Source: a candidate division WOR-3 bacterium (lineage in GTDB: Bacteria > Hydrothermota > Tepidihabitantia > Tepidihabitantales > Tepidihabitantaceae). Taken from it: a stretch of 64,000 bases of DNA. Location: the NCBI GenBank assembly GCA_024653355.1, contig JANLFQ010000003.1, forward strand, positions 124,001 to 188,000, read 5' to 3'. Both the position numbers and the translations under genes were made by a program. The notes beneath the pieces were generated by a model, which saw only the letters and a list, made by a program, of their open reading frames with translations, searched no databases and was not told the DNA's origin. Below are positions 16,725-25,593 of the stretch, one piece after another (positions within the stretch are counted from its first letter, which is position 1; every line of letters starts with the position of its first letter).

Positions 16725-16752
16725 TTGTCTTTTGTTTCATCAAGGATATACT
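16725..16752 (+). promoter_or_regulatory. Promoter of polA (leaderless)
   Basis: TTGTCT at 16725-16730, 16-nt spacer, TATACT at 16747-16752, then 8 nt to the GTG start at 16761. No Shine-Dalgarno sequence is present. Confidence 0.65.
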
Positions 16753-16760
16753 GATGAGTT

Positions 16761-19265
16761 GTGAAACGGCTTGTCCTGATCGATGGTCATTCGGTGTTGT
16801 ACCGGAGTTTTTTTGCTTTTATCCGGAATCCGTTGCGAAATTCCCGGGGCGAAAATACCTCAGCACCGTTTGGGTTTGCCAATACCATCCGCAAGGTGAT
16901 TAAAGAGTTGAAACCGGACTTTTGTGCGGTTGTTTTTGATGCGCCGGGGAAAACCTTCCGGGAGGAACTTTTTGCCGATTACAAGGCGCAGCGGCCTAAA
17001 GTTCCGGACGAACTGAAAGCCTCAATTCCTGTGGTTAAGGAGATGGTACAGGCGTGGGGGGTTAAAGTTTTTGAGGTGCCGGGGGTGGAGGCGGATGATG
17101 TTATTGGCACGCTCGCCGAGCAGGGCAAAAGTGAGGGAATAGAGGTTGTCGTCGTAAGTTCGGATAAAGATATGCTTCAGTTGGTGACGGAAGGAGTTAA
17201 GGTCTACGACCCGTGGAAGGAGTTTTTTTTCACTCCGGTGGAGGTCAAGGAGAAACTGGGTGTGAATCCCGAACAGGTACCCGAATTTTTAGCCCTTGCC
17301 GGTGATACGGTTGACAATATTCCGGGTGTACCGGGAATCGGACCGAAACGGGCACTCGATATCTTATTAAAGTACGGCGGATTGGAAGAAGCACTAAAGC
17401 GGGATGAGCGGTTGAAGGGTTATCAGGATGTGATAAAGACAAGTAAACAACTGGCGGTTATCAAACGGGATGCACCGATCGCAGTGCGCTGGGACGATTT
17501 GAGGATAAAGGATGTAGACCGCGAAAGACTGATGGAGATTTATCGCCGTCTCGAGTTTAGTTCTCTTCTGAAGGAGTTGGCGATTGATGAAGGCGCCAAC
17601 GAAGAGGGGTTTAAAGATTTGAAAGTTGTTGAGTTTGGTTTCAGGGAACTGGAACAAATTTTTGGCGAGGGAGTTTTGGGGGTGTATTACGAACGGGATA
17701 AGGGGCTCTGGATTTACGGCCGTAACGAAACGGCGCTGTGCGTGCCGATGCAGGAGATAGAATTGTTGTTGCGATTGAGTAGGTCGAAAGGTGCAATCTA
17801 TGCCGGGTTCGAGATGAAGCAGGTTGTGAAAGAGCTGATGAAGATGGGTATTGATGAGTGGACAGATATTTTTGATGTGGGTGTGGGTGCGTGGCTTGTG
17901 GACCCAAATCGGAAACGGTTCGAGTTGAGTGATGTGAGTGCCCAGATTTTGGGGCGTGCGTTCCGGGCTGAGGGCGGAGCAGAAAAGGCGGCACTGGCTT
18001 ATCAGATTTATCGGGCGCTACTACCGCAAATCCAGGCGCTGGGTTTAGAACCGGTTGCCCAAAAACTAGAGATGCCGCTGATTTTTGTGCTTGCCCGGAT
18101 GGAGCGTCGGGGGGTCAAGATTGACATAAAGTTCCTTGCCGAACTGGAGGATGAGCTGGTTGCAGAACAGAACAGGGTCGAGAAAAAGATTCACGACTGC
18201 GCGGGGGTCGTATTTAATGTTGGTTCCCCGAAACAGTTAGCGCAGGTTCTTTTCGAACGGTTGAAACTGCCCCGGGGCAGGCGAACCAAAACCGGCTACT
18301 CTACCAGTTCTGATGTTCTCATCGAACTGGTTGATGCACATCCAATTGTTAAGGAGGTTTTGCGTTATCGGGAACTGGACAAATTAATCTCTACCTATCT
18401 TAAACCCCTGCGGGAAGTGGCAGAGAAAAGCACCCAGCGGGTATACACCAATTTTAACCAGACGGGAACAAGTACTGGTCGGCTGTCCAGTTCCGAGCCC
18501 AATTTGCAAAATATTCCGATTCGGGGTGAACTGGGAAGGAAGGTGCGGCGGGCGTTTATTGCTGATGATGGGATGGTGTTAATCTCCGCCGATTACTCTC
18601 AAATTGAGTTGCGAATTCTGGCACATTTTACTGAAGATGAACGCTTGATTGAACTGTTTGAACAGGGGAAGGATATTCACGCCGCAACGGCAGCGGCGAT
18701 TCTTCGTATACCGCTCGATGCGGTAACCGAGGAACATCGTCGGATTGCAAAGATGGTAAACTATGGAATTATATATGGGATGGGGGATTGGGGTCTTTCG
18801 TCACGGATGGATATTCCGGTTGAACAGGCGCGGGCGTTTATTGAAGAGTATTACCGTAATTTCCCCGGTGTAGCGAAGTGGCGGGAGCGGGCGTTTGCCG
18901 AGGCGAGGTCTCAGGGGTTTGTGCGCACAATTGCCGGCCGCATCAGACCGGTGCCCGGAGTGATGAGTTCAGACCGGCAAACGGTTGAGGCGGCACAACG
19001 AGCGGCGCTAAACGCTCCGATGCAGGGGTCAGCAGCCGATATTATGAAGAAAGCGATGATTGCCATTGACCAACGGATGCGGGAGCAAGGTTTTAAGGGG
19101 GGAATTGTTATTCAGATTCACGACGAACTGGTTGTCGAAGTGGAGGAGGCGCGGGTTGATGAAGCAAAAGAGATTGTGAAGGGAGAGATGGAGGGTGCCT
19201 GGCGGCTGCGGGTACCGCTGGTTGTGGAATTGGGGGTTGGGCAGAATTGGGGGGAGGCGCATTAA
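16761..19265 (+). CDS. polA: DNA polymerase I
   Basis: An 834-residue family A polymerase. Residues of about 1-270 are the 5'-3' exonuclease/flap domain (VDNIPGVPGIGPKRA at about 188-202). The middle region (about 290-430) occupies the place of the 3'-5' proofreading domain but lacks the DxE metal-binding motif and looks degenerate, as in Taq and Bacillus-type enzymes. The polymerase domain has motif A ISADYSQIELR (about 611-621), motif B RRIAKMVNYGIIYG (about 661-674) and motif C QIHDELVVE. In motif B the position equivalent to E. coli Phe762 / Taq Phe667 is Tyr668. The GTG start follows a promoter by 8 nt, so translation is probably leaderless. It roles in gap filling and Okazaki fragment maturation. 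wecB begins immediately after its stop. Confidence 0.97.
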   Translation: MKRLVLIDGHSVLYRSFFAFIRNPLRNSRGENTSAPFGFANTIRKVIKELKPDFCAVVFDAPGKTFREELFADYKAQRPKVPDELKASIPVVKEMVQAWGVKVFEVPGVEADDVIGTLAEQGKSEGIEVVVVSSDKDMLQLVTEGVKVYDPWKEFFFTPVEVKEKLGVNPEQVPEFLALAGDTVDNIPGVPGIGPKRALDILLKYGGLEEALKRDERLKGYQDVIKTSKQLAVIKRDAPIAVRWDDLRIKDVDRERLMEIYRRLEFSSLLKELAIDEGANEEGFKDLKVVEFGFRELEQIFGEGVLGVYYERDKGLWIYGRNETALCVPMQEIELLLRLSRSKGAIYAGFEMKQVVKELMKMGIDEWTDIFDVGVGAWLVDPNRKRFELSDVSAQILGRAFRAEGGAEKAALAYQIYRALLPQIQALGLEPVAQKLEMPLIFVLARMERRGVKIDIKFLAELEDELVAEQNRVEKKIHDCAGVVFNVGSPKQLAQVLFERLKLPRGRRTKTGYSTSSDVLIELVDAHPIVKEVLRYRELDKLISTYLKPLREVAEKSTQRVYTNFNQTGTSTGRLSSSEPNLQNIPIRGELGRKVRRAFIADDGMVLISADYSQIELRILAHFTEDERLIELFEQGKDIHAATAAAILRIPLDAVTEEHRRIAKMVNYGIIYGMGDWGLSSRMDIPVEQARAFIEEYYRNFPGVAKWRERAFAEARSQGFVRTIAGRIRPVPGVMSSDRQTVEAAQRAALNAPMQGSAADIMKKAMIAIDQRMREQGFKGGIVIQIHDELVVEVEEARVDEAKEIVKGEMEGAWRLRVPLVVELGVGQNWGEAH

Positions 19266-20381
19266 ATGGGACCGCATAAGGTGCTTTTTGTGTTCGGGAC
19301 CAGGCCGGAAGCGATTAAAATGGCACCGGTGATACAGGAGTTAAAAAGGTTCAAAAGTTTATTCCGAACATCGGTGGTGGTTACGGCACAACACCGGGAG
19401 ATACTTGACCGGGTTCTGAAAATTTTTGGTATCAAACCCGATTACGACCTCGGTGTAATGAAAGAAAATCAGAGTCTAACCGATGTGACGGTGCGGGTGT
19501 TGCGACGGCTGGAGCCGGTTTTAAGGAAGGAAAGACCTGATTTGGTGATGGTTCAGGGCGATGCCACAAGTGCATTTGCCGCGGCACTTGCCGCTTATTA
19601 TCAGAAAATACCGGTTGGCCACATCGAGGCGGGATTGCGTACCCGGGACAAGTATGCTCCGTTTCCTGAAGAGGTTAATCGGCGATTTATTACCACGGTT
19701 GCTGATTTCCATTTCGCCCCAACCGAGTGGGCACGGGAAAATCTTTTACAGGAAGGGGTTGACCCGCACCGTATCTATGTAACGGGCAATACGGTGATTG
19801 ATGCCCTGTACTGGATTCGAAAAAAGCAAAAACGGAAGAGCCAGCGGGAAAGCAAACTACGGGTTTTACTCCTGACATTGCATCGGCGGGAGAGTTTTGG
19901 GAAGCCTTTGATGGCAATATGTCGGGCGATTTTGGCGTTAATAAAGCGGAATCCGGACATTGAAGTAATTTATCCGGTTCACCCCAACCCTAATGTTCGG
20001 CAACCAGTTAAGGCGCTATTAGGGGGAAGGGAAAGAATTCATTTGGTGGCACCGCTGGACTATCCAGATTTTGTGCGTGTTCTGGAGCGTTGTTACCTCG
20101 TGCTCACCGATTCCGGCGGTGTTACCGAGGAAGCACCTGCCCTTGGCAAACCGGTGCTGATATTAAGAGAAAAAACGGAAAGGCCTGAGGCGGTTAGGGC
20201 TGGAGTTGCAAAACTGGTCGGAATCGAGCCGAAAACGGTCGTTAATGAAACAGAGAGATTGTTGCGTCACCCGCTTGCCTATCGGCGGATGCAGGGAAAG
20301 GGTAGCCCGTATGGCGATGGCAAGGCAGCCCAAAGAATACGAAGGTTGCTTTTAAAGGTGTTGCCACAGGTTGACAAGTAA
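19266..20381 (+). CDS. wecB: UDP-N-acetylglucosamine 2-epimerase (non-hydrolysing)
   Basis: A 371-residue cytosolic enzyme. The start VLFVFGTRPEAIKMAPV is the family signature, followed by TAQHREILD (about 40-48), QGDATSAFA (about 96-104), GHIEAGLRT (about 118-126), FPEEVNRR (about 133-140) and the C-terminal DSGGVTEEAPALGKP (about 280-294). It interconverts UDP-GlcNAc and UDP-ManNAc, supplying ManNAc for surface polysaccharides. The ATG directly follows the polA stop codon, and GGGGAGG within the polA 3' end is its ribosome-binding site, so it depends on polA transcription. The polysaccharide-export genes begin 24 nt downstream under their own promoter, which fits its role at the head of that cluster. 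Confidence 0.95.
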   Translation: MGPHKVLFVFGTRPEAIKMAPVIQELKRFKSLFRTSVVVTAQHREILDRVLKIFGIKPDYDLGVMKENQSLTDVTVRVLRRLEPVLRKERPDLVMVQGDATSAFAAALAAYYQKIPVGHIEAGLRTRDKYAPFPEEVNRRFITTVADFHFAPTEWARENLLQEGVDPHRIYVTGNTVIDALYWIRKKQKRKSQRESKLRVLLLTLHRRESFGKPLMAICRAILALIKRNPDIEVIYPVHPNPNVRQPVKALLGGRERIHLVAPLDYPDFVRVLERCYLVLTDSGGVTEEAPALGKPVLILREKTERPEAVRAGVAKLVGIEPKTVVNETERLLRHPLAYRRMQGKGSPYGDGKAAQRIRRLLLKVLPQVDK

Positions 20382-20398
20382 ACCTCTTTTCTTACACT
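20371..20398 (+). promoter_or_regulatory. Promoter of the Wzz-flippase-ligase unit (leaderless)
   Basis: TTGACA at 20371-20376, 16-nt spacer, TACACT at 20393-20398, only 6 nt before the GTG start at 20405. The -35 overlaps the last wecB codons. Confidence 0.7.
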
Positions 20399-20404
20399 TC
20401 ATCT

Positions 20405-21634
20405 GTGAACAAACTGGTTAACTATTTGAGCGTCATTGTTAAGTGGCGCAAAATCATACTCCTTAACACCCTCGCAATAACGGTGCTGGTGATGGCACTC
20501 TCGTTTGTAATTCCCCGTCGATTTACCGCTATCGCCCAGTTGTTGCCTCCAAGTGAAGAAGGGGATATGTTTGGGCTTACAAGTATTCTTGGTGGCGGAT
20601 TGAGTACTAGTTTGAGCAAACTGCGGGTTGGTGGGCTTGGTGGGGCGCCGACCGCTTCGGAACTGATGGCTGGTATCCTTGTAAGTCGCTCGATTATGGA
20701 CCGTGTGGCGGAGAAGTGCAGTATCGCATATTACTACCGGATAAAGCCAACCAAGACTGAGGAGGTTCGTAAACAGCTCAAGGGGATGACCAAAATCGGT
20801 GTCGGGGATGAAGGGATTGTGCGAATTACCGTTGAAGCCAAAACACCATCTTTGGCGGCAAAGGTTGCTAACTCCTATATCGCAGAACTGGACAGTTTTC
20901 TGCGGACTTCAAACATCAGTCGGGGTCGAAATATGAGGGTGTTTTTAGAGCGAAGATTAGCCCAGGCGGAAAGCACACTTGGGGTTGTTCAAGAGTCTTT
21001 AAAAGTTTATCAGGCGCGGCATAAGATAGTAGCGGTTGATGACGAAACCCGCGCGGCAATAGATGCCTATGCCCGACTTAAGTCCCAGGCATATGTCAAA
21101 GAGGCCGAGCTGGAGGCGGTACGGCGGGTCGCCAGCGATGACAACCCTTACCTGCTTTCACTGCAACGGGAGACCAGGGCATTTGAGGAGCAGTTACGCC
21201 GTCTGGAACAGGGGAATGGGAAAAGTGGTTTCGGGGTCGGGTTTGCCGTATCGTTTGCTCATCTACCGGAAGTTGGTGCCGAATTTGCCCGGCGGTACCT
21301 TAATTACCGAATTCAGGAAGAAACTTATCTGATGCTTTCCCAGCAACTGGAATATGCGAAAATTCTTGAGGCAAGGGATGCACCAACTTTGACAGTGCTT
21401 GATTATGCCGTTCCGCCCCAACGCCACAGTTTTCCCAAGCGCAGTGTCCTGACAATTGCGGCATTTGTTTTAAGTTTCTTAGCAAGTCTGATGCTGGCAT
21501 TCACTACTGAATATTTTGAATATCTGCGCGGGGAAAAGCCCGATGAATATCAAAAATGGAGGGAGTTGGCGCAGGAGTTGCGGCGGATGGTGGGGCGTAC
21601 AAAAGGCTGGTTCCGTTCCGATAGAAAAAAGTAA
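20405..21634 (+). CDS. Wzz-type polysaccharide chain-length regulator
   Basis: A 409-residue inner-membrane protein with the Wzz layout: a transmembrane segment near the N-terminus (about 16-36), a large periplasmic helical and coiled-coil region, and a second transmembrane segment (about 343-363) preceded by the Pro-rich DYAVPPQRHSFPKR, the usual proline motif before TM2. Residues 48-80 contain a Gly/Ser-rich loop. There is no C-terminal tyrosine-kinase domain, so it is of the Wzz rather than Wzc type. It would set the chain length of O-antigen or another surface polymer. The start is a leaderless GTG. The flippase follows after 1 nt and the ligase after that, forming one operon. Confidence 0.88.
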   Translation: MNKLVNYLSVIVKWRKIILLNTLAITVLVMALSFVIPRRFTAIAQLLPPSEEGDMFGLTSILGGGLSTSLSKLRVGGLGGAPTASELMAGILVSRSIMDRVAEKCSIAYYYRIKPTKTEEVRKQLKGMTKIGVGDEGIVRITVEAKTPSLAAKVANSYIAELDSFLRTSNISRGRNMRVFLERRLAQAESTLGVVQESLKVYQARHKIVAVDDETRAAIDAYARLKSQAYVKEAELEAVRRVASDDNPYLLSLQRETRAFEEQLRRLEQGNGKSGFGVGFAVSFAHLPEVGAEFARRYLNYRIQEETYLMLSQQLEYAKILEARDAPTLTVLDYAVPPQRHSFPKRSVLTIAAFVLSFLASLMLAFTTEYFEYLRGEKPDEYQKWRELAQELRRMVGRTKGWFRSDRKK

Positions 21635-21635
21635 A

Positions 21636-23120
21636 GTGGACTTATCGACCGAGCAAAGTTTTGACCATCCGGTCAGTGCCAGCCGGCGCATAATCAAAAA
21701 CACCTTCTTTCTTGCGATTGCTGATGTAGTAAATAAGGCGATGATGTTTGTATTCTATCTTGTCGCGGCGCGCCATTTAAGTGTTGAGCAGTTCGGGGTG
21801 CTATCTTTTGCAACCACCTTTGTTACGATGTGGTCGGTTTTTTCTGACCTCGGGCTGGGTGTAGTCAGTGCCCGGGAACTTGCCCGGGACCGAATTGAAG
21901 GTCGGCGCCAGGTGAATATCGCCTTGGCAATAAAACTTGTTGCTACCCTGCTGGTCATTGGGTTAATTGTCTTGGTGGTCAATCTGATGAAACTGAACAG
22001 CGAGAAAGTCAGAGTTGTATATATTGCAACAATTTTTGTTCTCCAGACCGCTTTTACCACCTATTTTGCCAGTGTATTTCAAGGGGTAGAAAAAATGCAC
22101 CTTACAACAGTCAGTCGCATTTTGCAAGCGGTGGTGCTTGTCGCAGGGGTATTTGTGTTGCGTACCGGTCCGGCACGGGTCGAAAGTTATACCTGGCTTT
22201 ACGTTCTTGCCGGGCTGATTTCGGTACTTTTCGCCGCGGGTGCGGCTTATGTCCTTGTCCGCCCCAGTTTTGATTTTCATATCAAGCGCTGGTGGGGGGT
22301 GTTAAAAGAGGCGTTTCCTATTGGATTGGCGATAATTTTAGTCTCTTTCTACTACTGGAATGGAACAACATTTCTTACGAAAATGAGTGGCGATGAAGCG
22401 GTGGGTGCTTACAGTGCCGCTTTTCGGGTTGTTTGGGGTACACTGTTCATAACCCTTTCTTTTTCGGCGAGTATCTATCCCTTTTTTTCCCGATTGTATG
22501 TATCGGAGCCGACGCGGTTAAGTGAGATTCTAAAACAGGCATTACGGTATATTACGGTTCTTACACTCCCTGTTGGGGGGTTCGGAACCCTGCTGGCGAA
22601 ACCGATCGTCTTTTTACTGTACGGGACAAAATATTCCGGTGCGGTAACACCGTTTATGATTCTGGTCTGGTGGAGTGTCGGTGCCAGTTTTAGTTCGATA
22701 CTTTCTAACTATTTCATTGCGATCAATCGTGCTTCGGAAATGACTATTCAATCGGGATTATCACTCGGGGTGAATTTACTCGGGAATGTTTTTTTAATTC
22801 CGCGATTCGGCGCAATCGGTGCGGCGGCTTCGATTACTGCCGCCGAGTTTGCCGGGGTACTTTATTTGTGGTTAAGACATTTAAGGACACCATACCGTGT
22901 TACTGTTGGCGACTATATGTCAATACTGGGCAGAGGCACAGCGGCATTAATATTGGCGATTCTGGTCGCATGGTTATTAGGGAGATACAACATCGGGGCG
23001 GCGGTTTTTACCGGCGTCGTGCTTTACGCCTTTTTTCTTATGGTTACCAGGGTCATCTCGAGACAGGATATTAAGTTTGTTCAGAGATTGATAGGGAAAA
23101 GGGTTGTGAAGGAGAGTTGA
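21636..23120 (+). CDS. Oligosaccharide flippase (Wzx-like, MATE/MOP superfamily)
   Basis: A protein of 494 residues made largely of hydrophobic segments (about 12-14 helices), starting with RIIKNTFFLAIADVVNKAM, typical of polysaccharide biosynthesis transporters. Such proteins flip lipid-linked oligosaccharide repeat units across the inner membrane. The open frame continues upstream to 21516 inside the Wzz gene, but GTG 21636, 1 nt after the Wzz stop, is the likely start; no strong Shine-Dalgarno site is seen, so translational coupling is probable. It lies between the chain-length regulator and the ligase, the expected setting for a Wzx/Wzy pathway. Confidence 0.88.
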   Translation: MDLSTEQSFDHPVSASRRIIKNTFFLAIADVVNKAMMFVFYLVAARHLSVEQFGVLSFATTFVTMWSVFSDLGLGVVSARELARDRIEGRRQVNIALAIKLVATLLVIGLIVLVVNLMKLNSEKVRVVYIATIFVLQTAFTTYFASVFQGVEKMHLTTVSRILQAVVLVAGVFVLRTGPARVESYTWLYVLAGLISVLFAAGAAYVLVRPSFDFHIKRWWGVLKEAFPIGLAIILVSFYYWNGTTFLTKMSGDEAVGAYSAAFRVVWGTLFITLSFSASIYPFFSRLYVSEPTRLSEILKQALRYITVLTLPVGGFGTLLAKPIVFLLYGTKYSGAVTPFMILVWWSVGASFSSILSNYFIAINRASEMTIQSGLSLGVNLLGNVFLIPRFGAIGAAASITAAEFAGVLYLWLRHLRTPYRVTVGDYMSILGRGTAALILAILVAWLLGRYNIGAAVFTGVVLYAFFLMVTRVISRQDIKFVQRLIGKRVVKES

Positions 23121-23123
23121 TTG

Positions 23124-24557
23124 ATGGAGCGGAGTCATTTTCTCGAGACCCGAAGGACTAATACAATCCCGCTCAAGTGGTTTTTGGGGTTGGAAGGTTT
23201 GTTGTGCGGTGGGTTTGTCGTTTTGAACCTACTGGGGATGGAAAAACTTGCTATCGCATTGGTGCTGGCGCCGTTACAACTGTTTATCTGGGCGTTAATA
23301 GTGGGGAATGGTCTGGGGGTGTTATGCTACTTTGCAGCACTGGTACCAATCGGTGGTGCAGCATTTTTGCCCCCGTCCTATCAGCAGTTCGCTTTCTATC
23401 CTGTAGTATTGCTCCTGTTAGGTTTGTGTTATGTCGCACCCTGGGCGAGATGCCAAGTTAATTTTCGGACCCTTTCTCGAATTGAGAAAATACCGATTGT
23501 GACATTAGGTATGGTGATAATCCTATCGTTTATCAATGCTTACAATAAAGGATGGCGGGGTCCAACGCTTTTACCGACGACCGTGTTGATGCTTGAATTG
23601 CTTTTGATTGGGTATCTATGCGCTAAAATGGAATTGGATGAGAGTGAGATTACAAAGGTATTGCGGATAATAATTTTTTCCACTGTTATCAGCACGCTGG
23701 GGGTATTTGCGCTGGCATGGAGTAGAGGAGTGGGTAGTGACTTTGGGTCAAAATCGGTATTGACACCGTTTGGCTGGTTGAATCTTAACGCCTGGGGGTG
23801 CATCGCAGCGGTTGCCGGAATTATGGCTTTGGTGTTTGTTCTGCAGGGAAAATCGTTCTTGGATAGAGTGATACTGGGAGTAGTAATTTTTATCTTATTG
23901 GCGATGCTGGTGTTGACAAAATCACGCGGCGCCTGGTTGGGTTTTGGTCTGGCGTTGCTGTATGTTTTAATTGTGTCCCGGTCGTTTAAACTGATTCTCG
24001 TTCTGGCGGTCGTCTTATTTGTTTTGAGTTTCTGGGAGTTAGCCCGACAGTTAGTTTTCACCCGCTTTAGCGAGACGACACTTTTCGACCCTTCACTGGC
24101 GGGTCGGTTTTTGTTGTGGCATTATGCGTGGAAGATCGGTAAAATCAACTGGTTACTTGGCGTGGGAATGGAGAACTTCCGGTTCGTAAAGCACCTGTAC
24201 CGCTTTCCCGGTTCCACTGCGATGGGTTTGCCTTTTAATGCCCATAATATCTATTTAGAGTTATTTGCCGACCTCGGCTTTTTTGGCGCAATGGCGTTTC
24301 TTGCGCTGCTGGCAGTTGCTTTAGTACGCTCCTATGCAACAAAATTTGACGACTCCTTACCCTATGATGTGAGAACCGTAGGCATTGCACTGAGTGCCGG
24401 AATTATTACTTTTATGGTCCATGGGTTGGTCGACGCATTCACCTACAATCCCGGAGCCCTATCTCTTTTGATAATTCTTGTTGGACTTTCTTTGGCTTTC
24501 GGGAGGTTAAAGGAGAAATATCGGACAGTCAGTGCCGCTGAGCGTAGCGCAAGATAA
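23124..24557 (+). CDS. O-antigen ligase / polymerase-like membrane protein
   Basis: A 477-residue protein with about 10-12 transmembrane helices and the large periplasmic loop near the C-terminal third typical of the Wzy_C/WaaL group; a conserved-looking GVGMENFRF and an AHNIYLELFADLGFFG segment (about 341-380) match the family motif with catalytic His and Glu-rich helix. It could be a WaaL-type ligase that joins polymer to lipid A-core or a Wzy polymerase; sequence reading alone does not separate them. The ATG at 23124 is preceded by TTG at 23121 and by AAGGAG in the end of the flippase gene. Its last 29 nt overlap the end of the convergent glycosyltransferase gene. Confidence 0.85.
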   Translation: MERSHFLETRRTNTIPLKWFLGLEGLLCGGFVVLNLLGMEKLAIALVLAPLQLFIWALIVGNGLGVLCYFAALVPIGGAAFLPPSYQQFAFYPVVLLLLGLCYVAPWARCQVNFRTLSRIEKIPIVTLGMVIILSFINAYNKGWRGPTLLPTTVLMLELLLIGYLCAKMELDESEITKVLRIIIFSTVISTLGVFALAWSRGVGSDFGSKSVLTPFGWLNLNAWGCIAAVAGIMALVFVLQGKSFLDRVILGVVIFILLAMLVLTKSRGAWLGFGLALLYVLIVSRSFKLILVLAVVLFVLSFWELARQLVFTRFSETTLFDPSLAGRFLLWHYAWKIGKINWLLGVGMENFRFVKHLYRFPGSTAMGLPFNAHNIYLELFADLGFFGAMAFLALLAVALVRSYATKFDDSLPYDVRTVGIALSAGIITFMVHGLVDAFTYNPGALSLLIILVGLSLAFGRLKEKYRTVSAAERSAR

Positions 24558-25593
24558 GCCGGGCGGTGTTCTCCCAGGTAAATTGGCGGGCGCGTTGTTG
24601 TCCGACCGCACTCAATCTGGTTCTAAGTTCGGCATTATCCAGCAGGAGTTGAATTTTGGTGGCGATGTCTTCTATCGAGAGAGGATTAAAATAGACCGCG
24701 GCGCCGTCAGCCACCTCAGGTAAACTGGAGGTGTTGCTGCACGCAATCGGTGCGCCATACGCCATTGCCTCCAAAACCGGTAGTCCGAACCCTTCGTACA
24801 GCGAAGCGGTTACAAACAAAGTACAGTATCGATACAGGCTGGCAAGCTCAGTTTCGTCCAGTCCACTGAAGACAAACGCCCGGGACAACAGGTTGAACCG
24901 TCTCAACTGAGTGTGAGCGAAATCGAGCTGGTGTTGCGTGTCCCCGCCGACAAGTACAAGTTTCAACGAAGGTGGGGCTTTGAGTTGAGCGAAGGCGGCG
25001 ATCAACCGCCGAGTATTTTTATACGGGGCATGACTGCCAACATAGAGGATAAATGGCACAAACTGTTTACCGAATTCCGATTCGGTTATCGATGGAGTGA
25101 TGCCTGGTCCGTTGTGAGCGACGAAGATCCGGCTGGTAGGTAACAGTTTCATTTTCCCCAAGTCTTTTTTGGTGGCTTCTGATACGGTAACAATCCGCCA
25201 GGCAAAACGGAGGCTCTGAAAACCAAGCCAGAAGGAAAGTTTTTCCTTCTGGGGGAGGAATTGACGCATTTTGAAAGGAATCAAGTCGTGGACCACGGCA
25301 ATGGTTGGCAATCGGGGAAAGATGGGAACCACTGGTGTGGGGCAAAACAGGATGTCGTACTCGTTTGTGCAGTACTGGTTGAGGGCGGTTAGTGTCCAGA
25401 TTGTGCGGTCGAGGTTGGAGCGGACCAATTCCGGCAGTTTGACCGTTTTTCCAAAAGATGAAAACATTTCCGGATCCGGGGTCAGGATAGTAAGGTCACA
25501 AATTCGGGCGAGTTCGGGTATCAGGTGTTTGATGTAACTGGAGATGCCTACTTTTAACCGGGTGTTAAAAGCGGCGTTGAATAGTATCTTCAT
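24529..25593 (-). CDS. GT4-type glycosyltransferase, paralogue A
   Basis: A 354-residue cytosolic enzyme with the two-domain GT-B layout. The C-terminal nucleotide-sugar domain holds the GT4 motif [14 protein letters not shown] (E-x7-E) and NTSSLPEVADGAA. The N-terminus MKILFNAAFNTRLKVGISS is closely similar to the gene at 27978-29096, and both share the ILTPDPE motif near 55, showing they are paralogues. Donor and acceptor sugars are unknown; the setting implies assembly of a surface polysaccharide. Its ATG overlaps the stop of the upstream glycosyltransferase by 4 nt (ATGA). The 3' end overlaps the convergent ligase gene by 29 nt. Confidence 0.9.
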   Translation of the reverse strand: MKILFNAAFNTRLKVGISSYIKHLIPELARICDLTILTPDPEMFSSFGKTVKLPELVRSNLDRTIWTLTALNQYCTNEYDILFCPTPVVPIFPRLPTIAVVHDLIPFKMRQFLPQKEKLSFWLGFQSLRFAWRIVTVSEATKKDLGKMKLLPTSRIFVAHNGPGITPSITESEFGKQFVPFILYVGSHAPYKNTRRLIAAFAQLKAPPSLKLVLVGGDTQHQLDFAHTQLRRFNLLSRAFVFSGLDETELASLYRYCTLFVTASLYEGFGLPVLEAMAYGAPIACSNTSSLPEVADGAAVYFNPLSIEDIATKIQLLLDNAELRTRLSAVGQQRARQFTWENTARLILRYAQRH

